A program made the translations under genes and the position numbers. A DNA stretch of 64,000 nucleotides from the NCBI RefSeq assembly GCF_025024155.1, contig NW_026251755.1, forward strand, positions 186,001 to 250,000. Reading direction: 5' to 3'. Numbering within the stretch: position 1 is the stretch's first letter; each line of letters begins with the position of its first letter. Source of the DNA: Gamsiella multidivaricata (lineage: Eukaryota > Mortierellomycota > Mortierellomycetes > Mortierellales > Mortierellaceae). Below the pieces are notes generated by a model. That model was given only the letters and a program-made list of their open reading frames with translations, was not told the origin of the DNA and did no database searches. Positions 45,575 through 58,705 of the stretch are shown here, piece by piece.

Positions 45575-47568
45575 TCATACAGAGGTCGCCGAGAGAATTG
45601 AGCTGCCCGTCTTCAATCCCTTGGCTTTAAGCGCAGCGCTATAATGAACAGGCACCGCCTGAGGCTTCCCCTTGACGGATGCCTGAACTTTTGGCGGTGG
45701 CAAGAAGCACAGAATGGGCCTATCAGAATTCATTCCGTCCATGCCTAGATCATTCAACCACTTGGGCGTCTTTGACAAAGCAAGAGTTCGCACGAGGTCG
45801 GATCCGAATCCGCGGCTACTCAACACGGTGGCAACCATGCCTGTGCTCTTAAATACGTCCTTGGCATTGCCGCTGCGGTAATGGTGATAAGCCTTGAATG
45901 ATTTGGCAACATCCTCGAGCGATGCTGAAGGGATGGCGTAGAGTTGGTTGACAAGATGCACCGAGTCGAGGATAGCCTGATTTGCGCCTTGTCCTCCAAA
46001 GGGGAGATGCTGCAACCCACATTAAAAAAATTAGAGTTAGCGTTGTTGCTACGGCAGGCACCTCTGTAGCCCAAAGGCTTTGTTTATGTGTTACGTACCT
46101 TATGACATGCATCCCCCATTAGTACGGTCCGCATATGCCACCATGTATGGAAGTATTTTTCCTCGAGCATGACCTTTGACAGGCGCTCCTTCGAGGTCCT
46201 CTCCATCAAATCACCTAGTGTGCCTCCGAACGGGCACTTGTAATGGCGGACCTGGTCACACAGCTCATCTGCTGCCACAGGACCCTAATGGGCGCAGAGT
46301 AATACAAAATTGATTAATCTTAGGGTCAGCTAATGCATCCAGTGCATGTCTGGCGTGCATGCCGATGTAAATTTAACATACCCAGTCGCTGAAGCGGAAG
46401 TTTTGCTCGTCGTGATCCTCTGGGTTCTCCATCTTGCCGCAAATCTGCCAGCCTATCCTGTTCTCTGCAAACGGGAAGAGATACACCTGGATAGAGCGCT
46501 CCTTACCGATTAGCACATTGAAGTCGCCCACCCGTTCCTTCAGAATAGGGTACTCTTCCACAGGAAGCACATTAGTGACACCAATCACACAGTTGGAGTC
46601 GAAGTGCAAAGGCGCCATGTCGGGCTTTGGAACGCTCAGACCTTTCTTGATCATGTTCTTGTAGAGCATCTGGCGTACTGCACTGTATGCGCCATCTATT
46701 TGCCCAGTATAAAATACAAAGGCGAGATTAGCATTCAATCAACATTTAGTGCTTCTGGGATTGATGTGTTTCTAGAACATACTTTGAAGTGGCGAGATAG
46801 AACAAGAGGAAGTAACCTACCAGCACCAATGAGGATATCTCCATGATGTGTTGTGCCATCGGCGATCCGCACCATGACGCCGTACTGGTTCTGCTCAAAG
46901 CTCAGGATGCGCTTGCCCCATTTAATCTTGTCACTCGGGACATAGGAGAGTAGGACGTCGTAGAAGGATGGGCGGGTGACCAGGGTTCCACTGTAGCCAT
47001 ACCGCTGCTTCTGGTCGCCTGCATCCATGGTTCCCACATGGGTGAGATCGTCACGGAAGTAATCAATTCTCTGGCATGGCAATGAGATCTTTTCAATATC
47101 CTCGAGCATTCTGTTTTAAAAACGGGAAATTGAATGGAAGGAATGGCCGTTAGGGTATTGAAGGAAGTATCTGGTTCGTGCACAGGGGTAACCATGGAAT
47201 ATTGCTGATAAGGGGCTGATGGCGGACCACTCTCCGTCCCAAGAGGAAATTCTACCGCCGGGTTCGAATAACGGTTGCACTGATTTCTTGTGTCCATTTA
47301 ATTGTCAACGAGGAGAGCAAATCAATTGAGGACAGGTATAGGAGTGAAAGGATGTGCTATATACTTGCCCTAGCTGATCAAAAATGTAGTTGCAGGCTGG
47401 GGTCAAGGACAGGGCAGACCCGAGGGGGAGACACTCCTTGGCCTTTTCAAAGACAACATAGTCCATGCCGGCGCGCTCGAGTTGGATGGCGGTCATAAGA
47501 CCGCTGATTCCGGCGCCGGCGATAATGACTTTGAGCTTTTGCTGCCGAATATAGGGATGTTGGCTCAT
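45575..47568 (-). CDS. FAD-dependent monooxygenase (PHBH-like), five exons
   Basis: Minus-strand exons 47369-47568, 46821-47110, 46382-46695, 46099-46284 and 45575-46009 give 474 aa. The first intron fits only as GC-AG (gcaagt...acag), restoring DQLGMLEDIEK; the others are GT-AG. The class A flavoprotein motifs are all present: GAGISG at 18-23, the DG motif DGAYSA at about 164, and the GD motif GDACHK at about 325 followed by PFGGQGANQAILD. Such enzymes hydroxylate or epoxidise small aromatic or terpenoid substrates using NAD(P)H and O2. The substrate is unknown, and no biosynthetic genes are adjacent. The C-terminus is short and polar, with no membrane anchor. Confidence 0.88.
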
Positions 47569-48039
47569 ATGGACGGTGAATGAAGAGGGGAGGGGAGGAG
47601 GGAGGGGATGCCGGATGGAATGGATGGAGGGATGAACGATCGAAGATGATGATGGGAGAAGAGAGAAGAGTAGTGAGACGGACTGGCTATCGAGTGGATC
47701 CCATTGTGTTGGGTCGTGTTCCGCTTCCTGGTCTGGCCTTCACTTTCTTCAACGACCATGGACTGGCTGACATGAACCCGCATTGCATCGCTCTCTTGTT
47801 ATTTTTTATTTTTAAGCAATGTAACCCATTGTTGTTTGTGGACTATCTATTCTATCTATATAGTCGAGCTGAGAGCACACTTCTGTCAGAGGCAACAAAC
47901 ATCCTTCCTTGAGTCTACTCTCCTCCTCTTCCTCTCTTTCTCGCACTCGCACTCGCTCTCACTCTCTCTTCTTCAACCTTTTTCACCGACAATCTCTCTA
48001 GCCACAAGGCGTATTAACGCTCAATTGGCATCTCGACAA

Positions 48040-48105
48040 GGACATGGACATGGACATGGACATGGACATGGACATGGACATGGACATGGACATGGACACG
48101 GACAA
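48040..48105 (+). repeat. (GGACAT)n hexanucleotide repeat, 11 units
   Basis: Nine perfect GGACAT units (48040-48093) are followed by GGACAC and GGACAA. All frames across it give dipeptide runs (MD, GH, TW). The surrounding frame ending ...KNKAQAFWKQQ at 48250 is not convincing as a gene. Confidence 0.9.
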
Positions 48106-49527
48106 TACTAAGAACATGAACAAGGACAGCAGTGATAACGACGGCGACAATGGCAGGAACCACGACAATAACAAGGATAAGGATATGGATATGGACATGG
48201 GCAAGGGCAAGGGTAAGAATAAGGCCCAAGCATTCTGGAAACAGCAGTGAAGTGGGTACAGGTTGTGGGCGCATTACTAAACTTTAAAAGATTCAATAAA
48301 GAGAGGGAGCAATTGTCCGCTAGCTGGAACCTTACTTGCGAAGGCTGGATACTCACCCTGCATGTCTCTTTTATTTTCATTTTATACTGGCGACTAACGC
48401 CCCGGGTCCAACATGGCACCAAAAAAAGAAAAGTAAAACGTGTTTTCCCCTGTTATACCCTAACCAGCAGCACTTTCACTTTCCCCGGAAGAAAAGCATG
48501 ATATGGCTCTCATTGAAGGGGAGATGGCGGCCGTGGCAGGACGTTGGGGCCACTTCGTCTCCTTCCCCGCCCCCACCCCACCTCCGCTCTCAATCTAAAG
48601 AATCCTGTCATCCCACAATTGTTGTATTTGCACAAAGTCTGGGTCTCTTTTTTTTTTTTTTCTTGTGTATGTCTTTACGCCAACATTTTGGGAGCACCTC
48701 GCGGCCCCTTTCCCCGTGAATTTTTTTTTTTTGAGCGCACGGAACACGGATCTCCTCCACATTGCTCGTCGCTCTCGCCCCGTTGCCTTTCCATGCGGTC
48801 TTCACACCTACCGTCGTTTCTATCTCTACTCATCCATCTTTCTTTTTTCATGCCGCTTCTGTCCCCCTCCAATTTTCTTGCCCATTTTATTTTCTTGTTT
48901 CCTTGTGCCTCAGTAATCTAGTTTAGTGAAGTGTACTAATCCCGGTTCATACCCTAGTTCTTATTTTATTCTTTTGAGATGACGACAATTGAAGATCGAT
49001 GATGTGGGCGGAAAAGATAGGGCGAGGAAATTTGTGAGGGCTCAACACCGGTCAACTGCACGCCATGATATGATCGGCTGCTGTGCTATTTTGTTAATAC
49101 TCGGTACCCAGCGGGGGTTCTTTTTTCTGGACTGCCTACGTACACGAGGCGCCAGATGCTGAGCCGCGTACATGGATCGTCGCCAGGGTGTGCTCAAACT
49201 TTTTCCGAAATCTCATTTAACTAGAGAATTCCAAGGATCAAAAAAATAAAAATAAAAACCTTGGAGAGATATATATAATCTATGTCATCCCGTCTTTCAC
49301 TCTTGCTCCACTCCTATCAACAAGTGCTTACCTGACATCTCTTAAGAAGTTATGGGTCGAGCATGCACGGAGTATCTTTAATGAGAAGCCTTTGTTTGCT
49401 GATAAGATTCAGTCTGTGCAACTTTGCATCCTATTGGACATGCCAGCATAAAGATTCACCTACAAACATATATTTCTTTTTTTTACAGAACCCGCAAAGG
49501 CCCTGCGCTTTTGCGAGCTCTATAATG

Positions 49528-49565
<38 letters not shown>
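49528..49565 (+). repeat. 38-A tract
   Basis: An uninterrupted A run, preceded by TCTATAATG. It could be a retroposed poly(A) tail or a slipped homopolymer. No LINE 3' end like those at 28.7 or 31.8 kb precedes it. Confidence 0.85.
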
Positions 49566-49566
<1 letters not shown>

Positions 49567-50469
49567 CAGAACCGCCTAGGACATCTGGCCAATTTTGTCG
49601 TGCAGCTCAATTCTTGATGGAGCATAAGGTGAACATCATCCCCTGTAATCAGCTCAGGACAACCTCCGATGTCTCTCTGAATATAGCCGTCAGCATTAAT
49701 GGGTATCTTCAAACTTATATGTTTTGCTGTCGGATCAGTCAATTGGGCTCAGCTCTGCCGCTCTATCTTTTCAAATTTAACTTCACATGTTCAAAGGAGG
49801 GCAATGCCTTTGTAGATGGGGAACATACCTGTTCTTCGTATTGGGGATCATGACCCCAGGGGGTTCGTTTTGAAAGTCAAAGTGACCATCAGGTACCGAT
49901 ATTGCATATCCACGCGACTGATGATATGCAAGTAGACTAGGTTGGTTAGCGGCCGCTGGTATGCATAAACTGTAACAGTGCCACGGGCACGGAGGCATGT
50001 CTAATTCAGCTTGTGAGATGGAGCCGACCCATCCATTGCCAAGATATTGAAATGCTGGTCGCCGCCCCTGTGATAGGTTAAGGTGCACAGATTCCCCCCC
50101 CCCTCCCCCTCCCCCACTTCCGCTTGGGTAGGAAACATGTGCTGCTTTGAACATGTGTCATTTTTCTTGCAATTTTTTTTCTACTATTTGTGGAGCAGAC
50201 GCGCTTTGTTGACTGCGCGCTTGGCCCGTGGTGAGGACGACAAACAATAGTTTTTTTTACTTTGATTTTTGGTGGGGAAAGGGGGAGTGGAAGAAAAAAA
50301 TAAAATCAGGAGTGCATGGACCAAAAGGGCCCGTATGACAAGAGGGCCAAGGTTCGGGGCTCTATGGTTTGTCGAGTGTGTTGGGTGGTGTCCATTTGTA
50401 CTAACAAGGACATAATGCTACTATCGACCAACTCTCTGGATGAAATAGAAAGCGTAAATGGCCTAAGCG

Positions 50470-50506
<37 letters not shown>
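50470..50506 (+). repeat. 37-A tract
   Basis: An uninterrupted A run, preceded by GGCCTAAGCG. It is similar in length to the tract about 940 bp upstream, but the flanking sequences are unrelated. Confidence 0.85.
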
Positions 50507-50507
<1 letters not shown>

Positions 50508-52724
50508 GCGTGCAGGGATACCAGTCCCTTCAAAAGAGTGAACTAATTTGGGAGAGCAAAGCAGTCAGCTAAAGATGGTACGTACTGCACTCTGCACCGA
50601 AGATAGATGCAGCTGAAAAGGTTGTATTCAAGGCGCTGAACTGCATGCAGCATGATCACTTTGAGAAACAAGAGAAGGAGCGAACAAAGGAGAACGAGAT
50701 GAAGATGGGGGGTACGCGCCTTTTAGTGGCACCTCCTATCTACGCGATATTCCCTTCGTGGTACCTGCTGCGTAGGGACGTTCGCATGCACCAGCCTGAG
50801 CCCTCCACCAAAGAAAGTACCGCTGTACTGCATGTACTGCATGTACAAGATCATTTTCTTACTTTCCTTCCACCCTTGTCGGAAAGAGAAGAAAGGTCAC
50901 ATCGACAGAGTATTTGGACCGCATCACTTTAAAGAATGTGCTGACCTCTCCGAGCCCTCAACGTTCTCACGGATGGAATTTGGATTGCTGTAGATGAAGA
51001 GCTGTCCGGATAGAGTAAGTACTCCGGAGGAGAGAAAAATCGTTTATTCATCAGGAATACAATTGTGCTACAGGTAAAGTCTTCTCCACATATCAGGCGA
51101 CTAAAATCTGGGACCTTGTCAGTAAGGTTCATCAGTCTTTTTCTTATTAGCATTAGCCACCGAGTCAATTCTCATTATTCATCGTATTTTCGAGGTGCAA
51201 GAGGTCTGTGTTTTGTTTGCATATTTTGTTAAAAATATTCTATGCACCAGTAAGTTGTGTAGATGGACTATTTTTCCTTAGATTTCTCGCCAAGAAGGCA
51301 GTGCAGAGTCCGGTTCTGGGGAACGAGCCCAGCAGCAACCAGGACATAGCGCATACGATAACAATCATATGCCTATGGCTTTTTATTTAGTTCCTCTTCC
51401 TTATTCGCGGTTATGCTCAGTGCTGGACACATCCCTAATGGACCAGGTGACAGGGATAGCAGGAGTAGACAGGTAGACGGACGGTCTTTTAGTTTTTCAT
51501 GATCTACCCTTGAAAACGGTAGATTTGATGGGGCTAGTCTACTTGACCATGGCTCACTGCCTCAAGTCCGAGTCAATGGCGGGCATGCAATGCATACAAC
51601 AATACGGCATTTTGAGAGCGCTAGCACGGATACGGTGAATGGTGTGGGTAGTCTCTTCAAGGCGTACAATAATATTTGTATCCTGGGTGGTACATTGATT
51701 TTCTACTGCCCCGTCTTCCCTTGGCCCTCCTCCGCTTTTTTGTTGTCATATGAGGGCGGAGGAGGGGAATGTCTGTTTGGTGTGTTGTCCTGTTGTCCCT
51801 GGATGACACTTTACACTTTACGCCCTCCACAACGCACAAATGCAGCTCACTTCATTTAAAGCAGGAACAGGGCACACAACGTATGCTCCTTTGGAAGAAA
51901 GAAAAAGGGCCAAGTGGTGTAGTGCTTACTATGTTTATTGTGTCCAATATATTCAACGAAGTGGATTGGTACCCTCACACCTTGCCGGGGCTCCTTTAAA
52001 TGCAACGCATCCCCAACACCTTCTTTCTCCACCTTTCGTTCGCATTTTCTCTCCTCACTCCACTTCGACTCGCGCTCTCCATTCGTCTCATTGTCCCCCC
52101 CATCCCTCCCATCCCTCCCCTCGCTTGTCCCTGTACTCACACCTTTCCATCACACCTTGTACTCCTCCACAAATATCTCAACTTTCACCTCCCCCCCTTC
52201 GATAATTCTCCCCCATATCACATAGTACCCCATCGCCAGCGCTCTCCAGTCAGTGCGCCCAGTAGCACGCAACGCCCTCTCCCATTTGTACATAGGTAAC
52301 GCGCCTTGCCATTTCCTTGATCAGCCCTCTCGCATACCAAACACGAAATGCCCTCTACCCCACCACGAACCTTCTTTTCATTTACGACGCGAGGAATGTG
52401 ATTTCGAACAAAGCATAAAATGCCATTAGCAATACAATATACCCCCATCCTCGCGTGTTGTCGCGCTTTTTCCAATGCTCCCTTTTTCTTTGTTGTTGGT
52501 TCCTGCTCGCTTGCTTCTCTTTTTTCTTTGTCCTCTGTCGGTGTTCGTTTGTAACACCGCGTGAAGCCTGCAAGCGGGAAAACGCACATGTCTATCATGC
52601 ATAGACGCTCAGTCATCCCCTGCGCCCACTTTCAACTAACACGAACCCACCATCCTCTGTGGCTTCAACTCCATGATAGAACCCTACCCCTCCCTAATAA
52701 CACCACAGTACATCCACATAGAAC

Positions 52725-55287
52725 ATGAGCATTACACCCTCCGTAACAATGTCAGGCGCCACAACCCTAGCCGTCGACACCCTTGTCTCAATCATCACAT
52801 TCGCAACCGCCACAGCCTCAAATCCAACCTCAACATCCCTATCAATAGCAGCAGAGTTGCCCTCACCAGCACCAGATCCAAATGTACTGCTATGCGACTG
52901 GACGAGGTCAGCAGCCGACTGCAGAGATGCGGACTTTATACGGTGCATGCTAATAGCATCCTCAGTCCTTCACGTGGCTGTTGGACTCTTTGGTATCTGG
53001 TTACTGGTGTACCGAAACAGAGGATTCAACCGCAAGATTGCTACAGAGCTATTTATCTTTGTTGGGACTGGGATCCGGCCCAAACCAGTAAGTACAAGTG
53101 ATCTTCAATATTCCTTTGCCATCATTTTCATACTTGGCCCAGCTTTGGATTTCATATTGACTACCTTGCTCATCCCACCTTTGCTTCTTGGTCTCTTCAA
53201 CGAAAAGATGGACTGCCTCATTTTCTTCAATACGCTCGCTTGCTTTGCCAAGTTGCTGGGAAATATGCCGCTGATCCTTGATGTCCTCCGCAATTCCTGG
53301 GGGCTCCGCATCGCTATCGAGCAGCTTTACTGGTACAGAATCAAACGTAAACACCACCATAAGCCCTTCTCCGGTACCCTTTTCGTTCAATCATCTCACC
53401 TCCTTGCTACATCTTTGTGTCTGCAATAGGATCTTCGTTTCGTTCGCATTCTCGGCTTACTTTGTTGGACTCCTCTACGCCATGCCTGTGACCACGCGCG
53501 AAGGCATCTTTGCCATCTACCAACCAGAGACCACGTTTGGTTCCAAGCCCTTGGCTCCAATTCACGTCCTAACCCCCACTACTATCCAGAAGAACGCCCT
53601 ACTTGTCATGGGGGCAGTCTACCCGTCCATCTTTGGCGCTGGACTGGGCATTGCCTCTGGTGTACTCCGTGATCACGGTCACCTTGATGCATCTAGGATC
53701 TTCATGCTCTGTCAATATGGAAACTGGGTTCTGATCCTGTATATTATGGCCGCCATGTTCTTTTATTACGGTCTCAAGTACACGTTCATTCTTCGTGCCA
53801 ATATCATCATCGCGGAGGCTGCACTCAAGGCTCCACGCGCTGCATTTGGCATTGGCAACCTAAAATCGAGATCTCCTGCGAGGTTCTTGTTCATCCAACT
53901 CCAGATCACCGGGTTCGGGGGCTGTGCGGTTACTATCCTGGCTGGATCGCTCTGCCTTATTTGGATCTTGTTCCAGCAGAAAATCCTGGCCATGGAGGAC
54001 GATCAGCTACCACATACGATGGCCTTCTTTTGGACGTGTGCTATGGCAGCGACATTCTTTGTGATCAATTCTTTGATCACCGCTCAGTCTGTGAGGAATC
54101 GAAAGAGGGGTTTGCACGATCCGTCTTCGTCCCTATCCGGACCATCTTCAGGCCAAGGCAGTGGTGGCAACGGCACTGGAAGCCTGCAAAAGCATGGCGG
54201 CCCGAACCAGAACCAGAGCTACAACAGCAAGGGATCCAAGCATGTGATGTCGCGATTCGATCCTGAGGTTTGCTTGACCCACGAGAGTTCGGGCGATGTC
54301 AGCACATTGCACTCGGTCTTGTCAATAGAAAAGTCTGGTGCGGACCAAACACGCGATATGAACGACAGTGATCTGGAAGCGGAAGGTATCGAATGTGACC
54401 ACGACTCCCTCAGGGCTTATTCCCTGCCACCTCCACCTCGGCCAGTGATAGGCAGCTCAAGCTTTAAGGCCGCAAGTACTGGCCCTGACCATAGTGTTAT
54501 CCGGGAGTCAGTCTTTGGAGGAAGGACCCCGCGCGAGGACACTAGGGTCGGTTCACCGCCCCAGTCACCGACCTCTGGAGGGTTCAGTTTGCCGTCGTTC
54601 CCGTTGACGTCACTACGATCAGGGTCGAGGAACAGCGTGTTCTCTCGTCCTTCGACGAGCTCGGTCTCCGGAAGTCCCTCATACCACACGACATCGACGT
54701 CGACTGTAGGCAGCCGTTTATCGCGTAGTTCCTCTTACAAACACGGTGGATCATCCTCAAATTCGTACACAGTACCGCGACCGACAAGCCCTACAAGTCC
54801 AACGTATCCGAATGTCCGTCAACCCTCGTCAAACAATGTCCAGCAGCCGATATCGCCGTCATCGCCGTCATCATCGCCTCCTCAGATCTATAGTCCTCCA
54901 CAGTATCCAAGGGAACTGTCGCAGCCTGTGGCACAGGTTGGCGGGGCTATTCGCAATTCATCGAATGCAGGCATAACCGCCAAAGGATCAGCTGTTGTAC
55001 CTACATCCATGTCTGCACCGATCTCCGTCCCTCTGCCTTTGTCTGCGTCGAGGGGAGGTGGGGGCGGATATCGGAGTCAGGGCATTGAGCTGGAGACGAT
55101 CCAGTACCAGCAATTTCAGCTTCGGCAGCATGAACAAGAGCAAGACCAATACCAGCAGCAGCAGCAGCAGCAGCAGCAGCCAGTGACTGAAGCACCAGTT
55201 GTAGTTCATTTTAGAAGGCCATATAATGAAAGTGGCGACAACGGTGGACGAAGAGAGGAATGGTCTTTGCCACCAACTTATAAATAA
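52725..55287 (+). CDS. polytopic membrane protein with Ser-rich cytoplasmic tail
   Basis: Exons 52725-53087, 53208-53332 and 53430-55287 give 781 aa. The second junction (tg/gtacag...atag/g) restores EQLYWIFVSFAFSAYFVGLL. The first intron (53088-53207) has a gtaagt donor but is 120 nt and stop-free, and its translation (SFAIIFILGPALDFILTTLL) looks like a TM, so retention cannot be excluded. Six or seven hydrophobic segments lie in residues about 70-465. An extracellular-like N-terminus carries C residues (LLCDWTRSAADC). The long tail is S/T/P-rich with a Q run near its end (55155-55181). The layout resembles fungal 7TM receptor-like proteins, but I recognise no defined family. Confidence 0.7.
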
Positions 55288-57451
55288 AGCTATGAGAGAA
55301 AGAGCAGAATATTGCATGTCTTTTGAAATGCTGAAACAAACGCGCACGCACAAAGGAGACAAACGTTTTTTCGGACCCTGCGCTTTGGGCCACATTGGGA
55401 GGGTGAGGTGCATGGTATCGATGGGCGGGAGCGCAATAGACCACGTCCCGTATAGGATAGTCTACAGGCGTCTGTAGACGAGATCAGAGAAATAAATGGG
55501 TTCCCAGCAGGTTTGCGCCCACGGTCTGTCCAATTGAGTTTTGCGATTGAGATAAATGCACTGCCACATATTATAAAAAAGTTTTTGCTCAGAAGAATGG
55601 GATGCATTTCTTAGATGGAATAATGGTGCTCTCCCGTTGCCGACATATTTGTTAGGCTAGCTTGGTCTCAAAAGAAGTATATCACCCGTGAGTCATGGTC
55701 GTGGTGGATGGTTTTGAGGGCAAGTATTTGTTAGACCATTTAGAAATAGAGGGCGATAGGAGGATGTGTGCTGCTGGTTGCCAGCCAGGTTAAGAGCAAG
55801 TGGTTGCACCAACTTAATGTAGAAAAACGTCGCTTTATTCGTTGTTGTTGTTGTTGTTGGGAAAAGTGAGGCGCACAAAAAAAAAGTGGTCAAGAATAGA
55901 GAGGGTTCGGGTATAGATGCCGAAATGAAACGCCAGTTTCTTTGTTGTTATTATTCGGCGGCCTGCACCGCAAGCGACACGTAGTCTATCTGGATTGCAG
56001 GACACAAAAGACACGCGTGGAGATAAAATATATATATATATATATATTTATAAAGGCATTAAACACTCTACATCAGAACGACGGGGGGAAGGAAGGGCAG
56101 TGCGGCCGCAAGGGTCGTTATCGGAGTGTGGCAGAGCGGGTACCGAGACCATTTTGATAGCTCATGACGACAACTAATCAAGTGAAGGGATGTGAAATTG
56201 GACTTTTGGGGATTGCAGGATTGCAGGGGGGAGAGTCTAGGCGTCTCAGAAGGGGAGAGTATGTCTTCCATACCGCAAAACGAAAAGGACATCTGCAGGA
56301 CGACATCATATTGTTGTTTTTAGTAATGTGCGTGGGCTGAGGCGATATTGTGTGTTCCTCGTTTTTTCCTTTTTTCGAATTGCTCTAGACCCATTGGAGA
56401 TGGGAGAAAGGGCAGGAATATAGACCAGACAGGGGCAGTTCAATTAGCTGTGTAGGATGGGCGAGAACAGCGTGCCTCCATATCGATGTCCATGCTGGCA
56501 TTTCATGTCGCGAGTGTGTGTGCGTGTGCGTGTGTATGTGTGTGGAAGATACAGATGCGGTGATTCGCTGAGAGGAGTCGAGTATGGACAAGGAACGCAC
56601 GGGCGCAGAGAGAAAAAAAATGCGGCGAGGGGGGGGTCTGGGTTTTTGGGTTTGGATGAGGGAGATGAAGGATTGAGGTCCAATTGCTCCAATCGGCAAT
56701 TGATTGGGTATACTATCACAAAAAAAGAAAAAATGGTGGCAAAATATGAGAGAGATAGGAGTGCTCCCTCATGCATGACAACAACTTGTTCCGCTGTCGA
56801 CTGCACGACAAACACGCAGCGAGGACGTTTACCAGTCGGGTGTCGGTGCTTGGCGCTGGTTTTGCCACGATGTCGCTTGTCCTGGTCCCTGTAGGGCCTG
56901 GATGTCCTTGGGATTGCATATACACTGTCTCTGGTGAAGGGGATGAGGGGATGTGTGCGTGCAGGCGGTGGTGAGAGAGGGGGAGGGAGGAGGGAGAGAA
57001 GGTGGGGAAAAAGGCGCTGGGTGCTATCTAGCTATCATTCATATTATTCAGCGTAGGGGACTGAGTAGGAAATTCAATTGGAACCTTATTCGGCAGAAGG
57101 GGATAAAATTCTCTTACTGCGGCAAGAGCAGCGTCCTCTCCCCATCCCCCATTCCCTCTCTCGCTCGACAGCGGCCTCTCTGATATTTATTTCCTGTATT
57201 CTTCTGCTCCTCCGTCTTCTTCTTCTTTTCTTCCTTCCCCTCCCCTCCTTCTCTCTTTCCATTTCCCTTGTCTCCTCTCTTTTCACTGTCTACAATAGGA
57301 AATATCCATCAGCAACCAATAAGCACACAACCACTGCCTCTTTTTAAACCAGCGCCCTTCTCTCCTCTACTCTTCTTTTTCTCCACTCTTCTTGCTCTCC
57401 ATCATTCATTCCCAACCATCCCCACTTTCTTCTCTCATCTCTTCTGATTTC
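55288..57451. other. intergenic; promoter of the zinc-finger gene
   Basis: No gene is supported. There is a TA dinucleotide run at about 56028-56047, a GT-rich tract at 56514-56541, and a strongly CT-rich leader at 57180-57450. The frame open upstream of 57452 begins with TTG and is CT-derived. Confidence 0.5.
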
Positions 57452-58705
57452 ATGTCGACCGACAGTTCCTCAATCTTCAACTCCTTCTCTGCCTCTGCCT
57501 CTGCCTCTGCCCCCACTGTCCCCGTTTCTGACCCTATTGCTGAATCCGCACTCTTCCACACCCTCTTCGCCATGCCTGCTGCCCATATCAACACCATCAA
57601 CCAGGACTTCTGTCTTTTTGACCAGGAGGACTCCTGTTTCGACTACCCGCTCTTCAATGGGTTCAATGGCATCTCCACTGCCACCGCTGCTGCTGTTGCC
57701 AACAAGGCCCTCAAGATCGCCCACGCGAACAACAACACCGCCGCCATCAACAACAGCAGCATCTTCGATAACCCGCTCTGCACCCCGCAGACCCCCTCCT
57801 TGGACCTGGCCCCTCGCAATGTCCCTCAGTCCATCTCTGCTACTAACGGACTCGGCTTCGACAGCTGTGTCGCCTTCCTCGAGGACTCTGCCATGGCCAA
57901 CCAGCTGATGGATACCCCCTTCACCACCTGTATGGATACGCCCTCGCTCATCGACACCCCGCTCGAGACCCCCTTCCTCACCGACTTTGACTTCGACTCC
58001 ATTGCCGACAAGAATGTCAAGCTCGCCCAGGATACGGCCGTCTTCCCGCTCTTCCAGGACTTTGAATACAACCTGCTCTTCGCCTCCGCTTCCACCATCG
58101 AGCCCAACATGCTCTTTCCCATCGACCAGTGCAACTCCTTCAACTCCGTCCCCATTGACGTGATCCAACCCTCGCCTACCGTCTCCGACCTGTCCTCTGC
58201 TCCTTCCTCGCCTGCCAAGTCTGGCGAGAGCGACTTCTCCGATGAACTCGAGTCCGTTTCGGACGAGGATGACGATGAGTTCGTTCCCTCTCGCTCTGCT
58301 GCCTTAGTCTCTGGATTGAAGCGCAAGGTCGAGACCGTCAATGTCTCCCCTGCCAAGAAGGTCCGCTCTAGTACTGATGCCGTGGTCGTAAGGCGCCCTG
58401 CCGTCAAGCGCTTCTCCTGCAACCACTCTGGCTGCGATCGTCAGTTCGCCCGTCTCTTCAACCTGCACACCCACGAGAAGACCCACAACCCTGAGCAGGC
58501 CCGCCCCTTCCTCTGCCCTGAGGCCGATTGTGGCAAGGCTTTCTCGCGCAAGCACGACCTGCAACGCCACGAGGCCTCAGTCCACAAGGGTGAGCGCAAC
58601 TTTGCCTGCACCAACTGCAAGAAGCCCTTCTCTCGCCAAGATGGACTCCGTCGCCACCTCGCTGTCAAGGGCCCCTGCTTCATCAATGGCTGGCTTGCCA
58701 CATGA
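57452..58705 (+). CDS. C2H2 zinc-finger transcription factor, 417 aa
   Basis: A single exon with a start chosen at the first ATG (MSTDSSSIFNSFSASASASA). The N-terminal 280 residues are S/T/N/D-rich, with repeated DTP motifs (LMDTPFTTCMDTPSLIDTP) that look like an activation region with possible proline-directed phosphosites. An acidic patch (SVSDEDDDEF) and a basic patch (KRKVE, PAKKVR) precede three C-terminal fingers at about 321-412: FSCNHSGCDRQFARLFNLHT, FLCPEADCGKAFSRKHDLQR and FACTNCKKPFSRQDGLRRHL. The third finger ends in Cys (KGPC) in place of the second His, giving a C2HC form. Codon use is strongly biased to C-ending codons, as in PABP nearby, which suggests high expression. The target genes are unknown. 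Confidence 0.88.
   Translation: MSTDSSSIFNSFSASASASAPTVPVSDPIAESALFHTLFAMPAAHINTINQDFCLFDQEDSCFDYPLFNGFNGISTATAAAVANKALKIAHANNNTAAINNSSIFDNPLCTPQTPSLDLAPRNVPQSISATNGLGFDSCVAFLEDSAMANQLMDTPFTTCMDTPSLIDTPLETPFLTDFDFDSIADKNVKLAQDTAVFPLFQDFEYNLLFASASTIEPNMLFPIDQCNSFNSVPIDVIQPSPTVSDLSSAPSSPAKSGESDFSDELESVSDEDDDEFVPSRSAALVSGLKRKVETVNVSPAKKVRSSTDAVVVRRPAVKRFSCNHSGCDRQFARLFNLHTHEKTHNPEQARPFLCPEADCGKAFSRKHDLQRHEASVHKGERNFACTNCKKPFSRQDGLRRHLAVKGPCFINGWLAT

Larger units (their letters stand above)
47569..52724. other. long gene-empty region
   Basis: About 5.1 kb without a supportable gene. It holds the monooxygenase promoter (GA/GG-rich, 47570-47670), a hexanucleotide repeat at 48040, T runs at 48649 and 48720, two A-tracts of 37-38 bases, CT-rich sequence at 52020-52210, and the promoter of the next gene. 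Short frames (for example 51590-51859, 52218-52616) have no family-like features. Confidence 0.5.

Noticed and set aside
48040..48105. Regular repeat as a possible CRISPR-like array or MD/GH-repeat protein
   Set aside because: The units are contiguous hexamers without spacers, and the frames are simple dipeptide runs. It is a microsatellite.
48044..48250. 68-codon D/K/N-rich frame
   Set aside because: Driven by the hexamer repeat and simple sequence, with no support as a gene.
57470..58168. 232-codon minus frame opposite the zinc-finger gene
   Set aside because: Same codon-bias shadow; V/G/E-rich with no family features.
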